This document shows positions 20,880 to 28,778 of a stretch of 64,000 nt of DNA, piece by piece. The notes beneath the pieces were generated by a model. That model saw only the letters and a list, made by a program, of their open reading frames with translations. It had not been told where the DNA came from and made no database searches. Origin of the DNA: a bacterium (GTDB taxonomy: Bacteria > Acidobacteriota > Thermoanaerobaculia > Multivoradales > J023); assembly GCA_024226315.1 (NCBI GenBank), contig JAAELT010000333.1:123002-187001 (forward strand). The letters are read 5' to 3'. The position numbers and the translations under genes were made by a program. Position 1 is the first letter of the stretch; each line of letters opens with the position of its first letter.

Positions 20880-20999
20880 TCACGTGTCGGTGTAGGCCTG
20901 GAGCCTATTGCCGCCAAAGACCTGCTCCAGCTCCTGCTTGGAGATCTCACGAGCGAGCTTGCGCTCGAGGATTCTCCTCTTTTTCTTTCCCACCTTCAT
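20880..20999 (-). CDS. RiPP precursor peptide A (double-glycine leader, 9-residue core)
   Basis: A 39-residue peptide with AAAGGAG 7 bases before the ATG, starting 31 bases after the stop of ATP-grasp ligase A. Leader residues 1-30 match peptide B except Gln for Glu at position 22, and end KQELEQVFGG. The predicted core after GG is NRLQAYTDT, carrying Thr and Asp for possible ester links but no Lys. The 3' flank, including the terminator, is also duplicated from, or into, the peptide B locus. Placement directly between two ATP-grasp genes supports its being their substrate. Which ligase acts on which core cannot be told from sequence. Confidence 0.87.
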   Translation of the reverse strand: MKVGKKKRRILERKLAREISKQELEQVFGGNRLQAYTDT

Positions 21000-21030
21000 A
21001 GGGGTTCTCCTTTGGATGGGGATCTATCGA

Positions 21031-22278
21031 TCAGCGGACCGCCAACGACTGGCGGTCCTCCACTGCCTGGGTCAACTCATTTCCGTTTTCGGTTTCCTGG
21101 CCTGAGTGCTCTGTACTCGCGACCTCGCTCTCCTCGGCGCAGTCGGGTGCCGGTATCCCGGTATCGACGTCGTCCACCGTGGCGTAGAGATTCGGACGCA
21201 CGTGGACCGAATCGTCCATCGCCGGGTTCTCACGTGTCGCGTCTTCGTAGATGTCCATGAAGCGCAAGCTGTCCGCTTTCGGCTGCCAATCGGCATCGCA
21301 CCGGCCCTCGATCAACAGCTCGCAGAAGGGCTCCAGCACCATGAGCTCCGGCTCTTGCTGTTCGACCCAGAGGAACTGGCCCATCTCGTTGACTTCGAGG
21401 AAGACATGCTCACCTTCGGGGGTCACGACCATGTCGAAACAGCCGAAGACGATGCCGAGCCTCTTCATCAGCTCGCGGCAGGCGCGATCGACGTCCTCGG
21501 GCAGGGAATGCGCTTTCTCCACCCGCAGAGCGTCGAGGCCGGCGGCCTTCGAATCGGTCCGCGCGCCCGGCGTCTCCTGGGAGTAGATCTTCATGACGGC
21601 CGCGTAGTCGCCGATGTAGGTCACGCGCAGCTCGTATGCCTTCTGCACCTTGCGCTGGAAGATTCCAGCCGACAGGCGAAGATCCTCGTCGTCCGGCAGA
21701 TCGTCGAGCGTGATGTCGGTGGCGAACATGAGCGCTATGCCGTCTTCCCGGACCCACTGGAACGGAGCGAAGGACTTGTAGATCGTCTGTCCTTCGTGCT
21801 CGGTCAGGAACCTGCGAATGTGCGCGGGATCGTTGCTGAAAAGGGTCAGCGGGACCTTCAGGCCGGAGCGCCGTGCCTCGACCAACTGAACCGGTTTCGA
21901 GATCGAGCGGGCGCGGCTCTCCGGCGGATTGACCCACCTCGCGTCGGGGGCGACGAGATGCCACATCGCACGGTAGAGCGCGAGGCAGGACTGTTCGGCA
22001 ATCCGCCGATCGCCCTCGTGGAGCTCTTCCGTCGGCAAGACCGGCGGAACCTGGCGTCGAAACCAGACCGCATCGAAACGATCGTCGGCCAGATCCAGCT
22101 CCGGACCCGACAGCTCCCAACCGAAACCCTGTCCCTCGGGGAGCGAGATCGACGCTTGCTGGCGGGTGGGAAAGTCGGCGCCGTGCCACAGCACCACGTC
22201 GTGACCCTTCAGGCGCAGGGCATGGCCGACCACGATTGCGTGGACGTCTTGGAGATAGGTCGGGATCAGTACGCGCAT
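21031..22278 (-). CDS. graspetide-type ATP-grasp ligase A
   Basis: A 415-residue paralogue of ligase B, aligning along its whole length: RVLIPTYLQDVHAIVVGHAL at the N terminus, QTIYKSFAPFQW in the ATP-binding region, and VFLEVNEMGQFLWVEQQEPE at the metal-binding end. It has an extra acidic C-terminal tail of about 50 residues (rich in Glu, Asp and Ser) that ligase B lacks. It is the first gene after a strong promoter (22391-22419) and is followed closely by precursor A, so the order is ligase A, peptide A, ligase B, propeller. The N-terminal HGADFPTRQ is conserved in both ligases and may mark a leader-recognition region. Confidence 0.87.
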   Translation of the reverse strand: MRVLIPTYLQDVHAIVVGHALRLKGHDVVLWHGADFPTRQQASISLPEGQGFGWELSGPELDLADDRFDAVWFRRQVPPVLPTEELHEGDRRIAEQSCLALYRAMWHLVAPDARWVNPPESRARSISKPVQLVEARRSGLKVPLTLFSNDPAHIRRFLTEHEGQTIYKSFAPFQWVREDGIALMFATDITLDDLPDDEDLRLSAGIFQRKVQKAYELRVTYIGDYAAVMKIYSQETPGARTDSKAAGLDALRVEKAHSLPEDVDRACRELMKRLGIVFGCFDMVVTPEGEHVFLEVNEMGQFLWVEQQEPELMVLEPFCELLIEGRCDADWQPKADSLRFMDIYEDATRENPAMDDSVHVRPNLYATVDDVDTGIPAPDCAEESEVASTEHSGQETENGNELTQAVEDRQSLAVR

Positions 22279-22390
22279 CTTTCTTCAGGGGGGTAGCTCA
22301 TAGCCGTTCAGCTATTGAAACGGTCAATCTCTCTCATGGGAAATATCTATGATTTTGTCAGTGTCCTATTCGAGAAACCGATATGCGCGG

Positions 22391-22419
22391 AGTCTAAGCC
22401 TCTGGCCTGGCGCTGTCAA
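22391..22419 (-). promoter_or_regulatory. sigma-70-type promoter for the ligase A operon
   Basis: On the minus strand TTGACA (22414-22419) and TAGACT (22391-22396) are 17 bases apart. The site lies between the exporter gene and ligase A, giving an untranslated leader of about 105 bases that is unusually AT-rich for this genome. Confidence 0.75.
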
Positions 22420-22460
22420 GCATTCTTCTGCCCCGTCCTTGTTTTCTGCTCGGGGGCGGA

Positions 22461-24731
22461 TCAGCTCGGCGAGTCGGCCTCTTCCCCGGTGTCCAGCTGG
22501 GCCTCGACCAGCTTCTGATACGTGCCGCCGAGCTTCAGGAGCTGCGAATGGTTGCCCCGTTCCACGATCCGGCCGCCTTCCAGGACCAGGATCAGATCGG
22601 CGTGGCGGATCGTGCTCAAGCGGTGCGCGATCACCACACGGGTGCATTTCAGGGTCTTCAGATGGGCGTAGACCTTCTGCTCGATCATCGCATCGAGGGC
22701 GCTGGTCGCCTCGTCCAGGATGAGCACGTTCGGCTTGCGGACGAGTGCCTGGGCCAGGGCGATACGCTGCCGCTGACCCCCGGAAATCGAGGCTCCGTTT
22801 TCCGCCAGGACGGTCTCGTAGCGCATCGGCATGGCCATGACGTCTTCATGGATGCACGCTTTCTGGGCGGCGTCGAACACCAGGGACATCGGCATGTCCG
22901 GCTCGACCAGAGCGATGTTGCTGCGGATGCTGGAGCCGAAAAGGTAGGGTTGCTGGGGCACCAGGCCCAGCTTGCGCCGCAAAGAGCGCAGATCGAGCTC
23001 GGCGAGATCCGAGCCGTCGTAGGTGATTTTGCCGGTATCGGGCATGTAGAGCCCCGCCAGCAGGGCCGCCAGGGTCGACTTGCCGGAGCCCGACTGGCCG
23101 ACGATTCCCACGAAGCCGCCGGGCGGGATCTCGAAAGAGACTCTCTGGAGGGCCGGGGGACCGGTCGGTGAATAGCGGAAGGTCACGTCTTCCAGGGTGA
23201 TCCGGCCGCTCAGCTCGGCGACCTGCTGGCCGGCGCTGCCGACCCGTTCCCGCGGCGCTTCGAGAACGTCGTTGACGCGATTCAGGTAGCTCCCCATGAG
23301 CTGCAGGTTGAAGGCGGTCGAGACCAGGGTCGACAGAGGCGTCAGGAAGCCCTGGGCCAGGGCGTTGAGCGCCAACATCGTGCCGAGGCTGAGCTCGCCT
23401 TCGATCACCAGGAGACTGCCGTAGAGCAGGATCAACAGCGGCGACGCCACCCCCAGGGCCTGGAGCATGGCATTGACCGTGGCGTCCAGCCGCCCGCGGT
23501 CGAGAGACACGTTGAGCTCCTTGACGAACAGCTTGGACCACGTCTGGACCGATTTGAGCTCGGCGCCGGCGGCCTTCAGCGGCCCGATGCCGGTGAGGAT
23601 CTCGAACTCGTAGCCGCGGGCTTTCGCCTGGGCCTGGAGCGCCTGCGACATGAGCTCGCGGACGCGCGTTCGAGCCAGCAGGAAGATGCTGACGCGCAGC
23701 AGACCCAGGAAGGCGACCAGCAAGCCGATCTTGAAGTTGGCGATCAGTAGCACCACCAGGTAGAAGGTCACCATGGTGCCGTCGAGCACCGCCGAGAGGG
23801 CTCCGGAGGTCAGGAACTCCCGGATCGTGGAGTTGCTGGTGAGCCGCATCATGAGATCGCCGGAGGAGCGCTGCTGGAAGAAGAGGTACGGCAGGTCGAC
23901 CATGTGATCCAGGAACTCGAGCGCCAGCCGGGCGTCGAGGCGGGTCCTGAGATGGATCAGCAGGAAGGAGCGCACCAGGCTGGCGAGGAAATTGAAGGCG
24001 ATGACCCCGACGATCCCGATCGCCAGGACGCCAAGCAGACGCTGGTCGCCGCGCGGCACGATGCGGTCGACCAGGATGCTGGTGAGCAGCGGTATGGCCA
24101 GCGCCAGGACGTGGACGAAGGCCGAGGTGACGACCACGCGGGCGATCAGGCCCGCCTCGTCGAACACCCGCTGCAGATAACGCCAAATCCCTTTCAGCTG
24201 CGCTTCCTGCTCCTCGAAGTCCTCGCCGGGTTGGAAGGTCAGGGCGATGCCGGAAAAGGACTTGTCGAGCTCTTCGGTGGTGACGAACTGGCGCCCGCCA
24301 TCGGGGTTGACGATCCAGGCGCCTTTGTTGACCAGCCGCTCGAGCACCACGTAGTGGCTGAGCTTCCAGTGCAGGATGGCGCCGGACTCGAGGTACTGCA
24401 GGTCGTCGAGCTCGTGCATCTGGACGCCACGGCCCTGGAGCCCGAAGTAGCGCCCCGCCTCGAGCAAGGAGGCGGCGCTGGTACCGCGCAAGCTGGCGCC
24501 CGCGGCCTCGCGGACCTCGGTGAGCCCCACGTGCTTGCCGTGATACCCCAGGACCATGGCGAGGCAGGCGGCACCGCAGTCGACCGCGGTGGTCTGCTGG
24601 ACGTAGGGAATCCTGTTGCGGCGCTTCAAGCGCAGTTGGCCCAGGGCCGGGAAGCGTTCGGTGAGCGTCCGGCGCTGCCGGTCGTCCCGCGGCACGTCCC
24701 GCGCCGACCGCGTGTTGTCCGGCTCAGCCAT
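22461..24731 (-). CDS. C39 peptidase-containing ABC exporter (bacteriocin/RiPP transporter)
   Basis: A 756-residue protein with an N-terminal C39 peptidase domain (Cys52 in TAVDCGAAC, His126 in LSHYVVLE, Asp144 in VNPDGG), a six-helix ABC membrane domain (about 190-480) and a nucleotide-binding domain (GQSGSGKST, SGGQRQRIALAQAL, VLILDEATSALD). Members cut double-glycine leaders and export the core across the inner membrane. Both precursors of the cluster end their leaders in the matching GG motif. It overlaps the end of the HlyD-type gene by 8 bases, so the two are translated together. The catalytic residues look intact. Confidence 0.93.
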   Translation of the reverse strand: MAEPDNTRSARDVPRDDRQRRTLTERFPALGQLRLKRRNRIPYVQQTTAVDCGAACLAMVLGYHGKHVGLTEVREAAGASLRGTSAASLLEAGRYFGLQGRGVQMHELDDLQYLESGAILHWKLSHYVVLERLVNKGAWIVNPDGGRQFVTTEELDKSFSGIALTFQPGEDFEEQEAQLKGIWRYLQRVFDEAGLIARVVVTSAFVHVLALAIPLLTSILVDRIVPRGDQRLLGVLAIGIVGVIAFNFLASLVRSFLLIHLRTRLDARLALEFLDHMVDLPYLFFQQRSSGDLMMRLTSNSTIREFLTSGALSAVLDGTMVTFYLVVLLIANFKIGLLVAFLGLLRVSIFLLARTRVRELMSQALQAQAKARGYEFEILTGIGPLKAAGAELKSVQTWSKLFVKELNVSLDRGRLDATVNAMLQALGVASPLLILLYGSLLVIEGELSLGTMLALNALAQGFLTPLSTLVSTAFNLQLMGSYLNRVNDVLEAPRERVGSAGQQVAELSGRITLEDVTFRYSPTGPPALQRVSFEIPPGGFVGIVGQSGSGKSTLAALLAGLYMPDTGKITYDGSDLAELDLRSLRRKLGLVPQQPYLFGSSIRSNIALVEPDMPMSLVFDAAQKACIHEDVMAMPMRYETVLAENGASISGGQRQRIALAQALVRKPNVLILDEATSALDAMIEQKVYAHLKTLKCTRVVIAHRLSTIRHADLILVLEGGRIVERGNHSQLLKLGGTYQKLVEAQLDTGEEADSPS

Positions 24732-26655
24732 CGGCCTGCCGCAGCAGGCGCTTGAGCGCCGGGACCAGCGTCACCAGGATGGTCTCGGATCGAAGCCGGA
24801 CCTCGGCGGCGCAGTGCATGCCGTTGTGGTAGCTGTAGGTCTGGCCTTCTGCCTCGAAGGTCTGGGACGGCAGGCGGGCCTCGACGACGACGGTCGGGCC
24901 GCGGAGATCGACCGCGTCGGAGATCCCCGGCCCGAGAAGCCGGTGCGCCTCGGCCGGGCTGATCACCTCGTCGGCGACCGATTCGACCTCCAGGTTCTGA
25001 TAGGCGTAACGGTAGCCGGAGATCTCGAGGCGCAAGGGCATCCCGGGCTCGAGCTGGGGCCGATACTGGCCCGGCAGCAAGACGATGATCGACGGCGTGG
25101 TTTCTTCTCCGGCGAGAGTCAGCAGGATGTGGCCCGGCAGCAGGTATTGGCCGGGCCGGACCCTGATCTCGCTGATGGTGGCGTCGACCGGCGCGCGGAG
25201 ATGGCGCTCCTCGAAGCGTGCCTTCGCCAGCTCCCTCTGCGCCCGCTGCGAGATCAGAGCCTGCTCGGCGGACGCGTCCGTGGGATCCCGCAGCCGTTTG
25301 ATGAGCTGGAGCCTGAACTCTCTCTCGATCCGCTCCAGCTCGGCGCTCTCGCGCTCGTCGTTGAGCCGCACCAGCACCTGCCCCGCCTCGACCAGCTGCC
25401 CGGGAGACACCTCCACCGCCGTCACGGTGCCCGCGGTCAGGGCGGTCACGTCCGTCCTGCCTGTGATGCGCACGATGGCGATGCCGGTAGCGTATTCGTC
25501 GATCTTGCCGATCAGAGAGTAGACGAGGAAGGTCACGAGAGCGGCGACCAGCAGCCAGTAGGAGATCCGGGACCACATCGGCGAGATCCTGAGCGGATCC
25601 GGCTGTGCCTCGTCTCTGCCATCCGACGGCGTGGTGGCCGCGCTGCGGTACAGCCCTTCCTGGAATCCGCTTTGGCCGGCCACCACGCTCTGAGCTCCGG
25701 AAGGCAGCTGAGCCGCCAGGTAGGGAGCGGCCTGGGCCGCCAGGCGCTCGAGGCGATGCAGCTCACCGGCGTCGAACGGTGGCTGCGCACCGTCCCGGAC
25801 CACGGCGAGAACGGCCACCGTTCGGTCGCTGCTCGCGATCGGCACCGCCAGGAAGCGTTCCCGGCCGGTGCCCAGAGGGTCGTCGGCCTCGGGGTCGTAG
25901 CGCGGATTCTGTCCGATGCGCTCCTCGATCACGGGCAGCCCGCTGCGCAGAACGAAGCTCACCAGACCCACCGCGGGGCTTTCCTCGCGCTTCTCCAGGC
26001 TCGAAGGATCCCTCGCCCACAGGATCTCCTCGACCGGATCGTAGAGCAGGCAGTAGACGCGATCCGTCTGCACGGCTCCCCGGGCGCCCTCGATCACGAG
26101 CTCGGCGATGTCCGCGGCGTCGTCCTGGATGGCGATCCGGCGCAGGAGGTCGACCAGAGTGCCCTCGCGCGCAGGCTGTGCTGTCCCCTGTCTCGGCGCC
26201 GAATCCGGCTCGCCACCGGTCGACTCGAGGTAACGCCGCGCGGCGTTTCGAACCAGCGCGGTGACCTCGGCGGCGCCCGGCGGGCGCTGAGCGAGATAAT
26301 AGATCCGCTCGTCGAGGATCAGGTCCTCGAAAGCTTTGAGATCGGGACCGGCGTTGAGCACCAGGTTGACGCTGGCGTATTCCGGCTGATCATCGTACAG
26401 CTTTTCCAGGAAACCGCGGCTCTGCCGGCCGTCGAGCCCGCCTCCCAGGCACAGCACGCCGAACTGCCGCTGTGTCAAAGCCTGCCAGACCTGATCGAGG
26501 TCTTCCGGCACCGCCAGATCGAGCTCGTCTCCGGCCGCGCTCCGAAGAGTGCTGACGGTCTCTTCCGTGATCCCTACCAGGAGGACCGCGGTCGCTGCTC
26601 GGGGCGCCGTCGCCGTATCGGGGGCCGGCTCTGCCGTTTCTCGCGGATGGGGCAC
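24724..26655 (-). CDS. HlyD-type exporter adaptor fused to N-terminal receiver-like and GAF-like domains
   Basis: A 643-residue protein. Residues about 20-150 resemble an alpha/beta receiver-type fold (AVLLVGITEETVSTLRSA). Residues about 165-330 look like a GAF domain (RVYCLLYDPVEEILW ... RFLAVPIASSDRTVAVLAVV). A transmembrane helix follows (WLLVAALVTFLVYSLIG, about 370), then a membrane-fusion-protein region with biotinyl-lipoyl-like halves (GTVTAVEVSPGQLVEAGQVL and HLRAPVDATISEIRVRPGQY). HlyD adaptors normally have only a short cytoplasmic N terminus, so roughly 350 cytoplasmic residues are unusual and may sense a signal before export. It is the first gene of the exporter pair. Confidence 0.8.
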   Translation of the reverse strand: MPHPRETAEPAPDTATAPRAATAVLLVGITEETVSTLRSAAGDELDLAVPEDLDQVWQALTQRQFGVLCLGGGLDGRQSRGFLEKLYDDQPEYASVNLVLNAGPDLKAFEDLILDERIYYLAQRPPGAAEVTALVRNAARRYLESTGGEPDSAPRQGTAQPAREGTLVDLLRRIAIQDDAADIAELVIEGARGAVQTDRVYCLLYDPVEEILWARDPSSLEKREESPAVGLVSFVLRSGLPVIEERIGQNPRYDPEADDPLGTGRERFLAVPIASSDRTVAVLAVVRDGAQPPFDAGELHRLERLAAQAAPYLAAQLPSGAQSVVAGQSGFQEGLYRSAATTPSDGRDEAQPDPLRISPMWSRISYWLLVAALVTFLVYSLIGKIDEYATGIAIVRITGRTDVTALTAGTVTAVEVSPGQLVEAGQVLVRLNDERESAELERIEREFRLQLIKRLRDPTDASAEQALISQRAQRELAKARFEERHLRAPVDATISEIRVRPGQYLLPGHILLTLAGEETTPSIIVLLPGQYRPQLEPGMPLRLEISGYRYAYQNLEVESVADEVISPAEAHRLLGPGISDAVDLRGPTVVVEARLPSQTFEAEGQTYSYHNGMHCAAEVRLRSETILVTLVPALKRLLRQADG

Positions 26656-26842
26656 CGTCTAGCGCTGGTCCTGATCTCGTGGTGGCTGGGCTATGATTGG
26701 CCGTCTCGATACGTTCGGACAATATGAATAGAGTATCGGTATCGTGAAGGAGTCACAAGCCCAGGAGGCTAGAGAGTCGATCCTCGGGGTCGACGGCGTC
26801 GCCTCGCGGCCTCGCCCGAGGACGATGCGGTACCATTCGGGC

Positions 26843-27772
26843 ATGGCTCGATCGATCGCGGCACTGTCGCTCTTCTCGTTGCTCATGGCCGGCTGCGGGC
26901 AGCCGGCATCCGATGCGCCGCCGGAAACGCCGGACGCGTCGGCGGCGGACTCGAACCGTCCGGCGGTCGAGACCGCGGCGCCTTCGGGACCGGGCTACCT
27001 GGGCGTCGCCCTGGCGCGTCAGAAGGTGGACGTGGCCGCCGAGCTCGACGGCCGGTTGTCGGCGGTCGACGTCCGGGTCGGCGACCGCGTGGAGCCCGGG
27101 GACAAGATCGCTCGCATCGAGACCCGGGAGCTGCGCGAGGAGATCGCGGTGGCCGGCGCCGCACTCGAGGCGCTCGAAGCCGAGGAGCGGCAGGCGGCCA
27201 TCGAGCTGCAGACGATCCGCGAGCGCTACCAGCGCCGGCAGGCCCTGGAGGGGGTCTTCTCGCAGGAGGAGGTGGCCTCCCTGCTGGCCGACCAGGAACA
27301 GGCCGAGGCGGCGCTCGAAACCGCCAGGGCCCGGGTCGGCCGCGACCGGGCCTACCTGGAGCAGCTCCGCAGCCGGCTGTCCTACTCCGTCGTGACCTCA
27401 CCGATCGCCGGCCTCGTCGCGGTGCGTTACCTGGATCCCGGGGCCGTGGTCCGCTCCGGCGCTCCGGTGGTGCGTCTGCTCGCGGCCGATGCGTTCGTGG
27501 TCCGCTTTGCGGTGCCACCCGAGGAGATCGGTGCCTTCAGGGCCGGGTCGAAGATCGACTTCCACATCGACAACATGGGGCTGCGGCTTACCGGCGTGGT
27601 GTCGGACATCTCGCCGCAGATCGACCTGGCCTCCGAGATGGTCTTCGTGGAAGCGGACCTCGCGCTGCCGGAGGATCAGGCGGTGCACCTCCAGTCCGGG
27701 CTCGTCGGCTCCGTGACCCTGCCGCCGTCCGAGCTGGCGTCGACGACCACGGCGTCCGCGGCGTCGCGGTGA
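26843..27772 (+). CDS. RND/HlyD-type efflux adaptor lipoprotein
   Basis: The start at 26843 gives a lipoprotein signal (MARSIAALSLFSLLMAGCGQ with lipobox Cys); an upstream GTG at 26744 is also in frame. The mature part has the two lipoyl halves (VAAELDGRLSAVDVRVGDRV and YSVVTSPIAGLVAVRYLDPG) around a coiled-coil hairpin rich in Glu, Arg and Ala, then a beta-barrel. At about 309 residues it is a short periplasmic adaptor. No RND pump or outer-membrane channel gene is adjacent, so its partner is elsewhere. It is transcribed away from the RiPP exporter. Confidence 0.8.
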   Translation: MARSIAALSLFSLLMAGCGQPASDAPPETPDASAADSNRPAVETAAPSGPGYLGVALARQKVDVAAELDGRLSAVDVRVGDRVEPGDKIARIETRELREEIAVAGAALEALEAEERQAAIELQTIRERYQRRQALEGVFSQEEVASLLADQEQAEAALETARARVGRDRAYLEQLRSRLSYSVVTSPIAGLVAVRYLDPGAVVRSGAPVVRLLAADAFVVRFAVPPEEIGAFRAGSKIDFHIDNMGLRLTGVVSDISPQIDLASEMVFVEADLALPEDQAVHLQSGLVGSVTLPPSELASTTTASAASR

Positions 27773-27865
27773 CGCGCCGGGGCGCGAAGAGGCTCAGCCC
27801 CCGGAAGTCCAGTCGATCTCTTCGGTCTGCTCGTTCGAACCGCCCGGGTCCGCGGGGCACTTGGG

Positions 27866-28756
27866 TCAGGGAGGCTGCGAGGAGTCCGGCTCCGGCGCGG
27901 TGTCGCCCCCGGCGGCCGGGAGCGAAGCGTTGAGCTCCCCGACGTGATAGAAGCCGTGGTAGGGCTGGCCGTCGAGCTCTGCACGCAGCACGATCCCGCG
28001 GCTCGTGCCTTCGTATCGGCCGGACAACCGCCGCGCCTTGCAGCTGGAGTCTTCACCGCCGGAGCAGATCCACGCCGTGCCGCCGCTGGAACCGAGGTCG
28101 AGGGCGATCCACCGGCGCTCCGGAATGGTGGCGGCGGCCAGATAGGCCATCGGCTCGTAGCCGTCGTCCCAGCGGGTGCCGGGGGCCATGCGGGCGTGGA
28201 CGTTGCCGGTCAAGGCGATGAAGAGATCGCTCGAGGAAGCCTCGATCAGGGTCCGCAGCCGATCCGCCATGGCGCGGTCCCGGGCCTGGGACGAGCTGCC
28301 GGCCTGATCGAAGAGCCTGACCTCGAGGGGGTATCCCGCCCGCCGGTGCCGCCGGAAGCTGTCGATCAGCGCCACAGTGGCCTCACTGGCCCGGCCGTCC
28401 TGGTACGAGCTCTGCCAGAAACCGCCGGCCAGCAACGAGGCGCGATCTTCCGGCGTGCCCTCCGAATCCAGGAAGGCGTCGATCGCCGGTCGCAGGCTGG
28501 GAGGCAGCTCGAGCCCCGCGGTCACCGCGTGCCCCGCGGCGAGCGATCCGCAGACCACGTCGGAGAAGAAGGCCGGCGCTTCGGCCGTGCCGTGGACTTC
28601 GCCGAAGATCGCCACCGTGCCGGGCTCGAGCAGCGCCGGCAGGCCGTCGACCCGGTCGCAGGGCAGCGGTGGCGGCTCCGCCACGGCGGCGGCGGACAAG
28701 CAGCCGGCACCGATGACGAGATTTCGCAAGCGTCTTCCAAAGGTCATTTGGCTCAT
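27866..28756 (-). CDS. ChaN-like (haem-binding uptake / Tiki superfamily) protein
   Basis: About 296 residues with an N-terminal signal peptide (RNLVIGAGCLSAAAVA). VAIFGEVHGTAEAPAFF carries the GE-H motif of the ChaN/EreA/Tiki superfamily, and LFIALTGNVHARM a second conserved His. Members bind haem or act as metallo-hydrolases; this one is probably extracytoplasmic. The start is chosen at the second Met after a GAGAGAG stretch; a TTG 12 bases upstream is possible. It follows selB by 22 bases on the same strand but has no evident selenium role. Confidence 0.65.
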   Translation of the reverse strand: MSQMTFGRRLRNLVIGAGCLSAAAVAEPPPLPCDRVDGLPALLEPGTVAIFGEVHGTAEAPAFFSDVVCGSLAAGHAVTAGLELPPSLRPAIDAFLDSEGTPEDRASLLAGGFWQSSYQDGRASEATVALIDSFRRHRRAGYPLEVRLFDQAGSSSQARDRAMADRLRTLIEASSSDLFIALTGNVHARMAPGTRWDDGYEPMAYLAAATIPERRWIALDLGSSGGTAWICSGGEDSSCKARRLSGRYEGTSRGIVLRAELDGQPYHGFYHVGELNASLPAAGGDTAPEPDSSQPP

Positions 28757-28778
28757 CTCTCTCGGCAATGATACCAGA

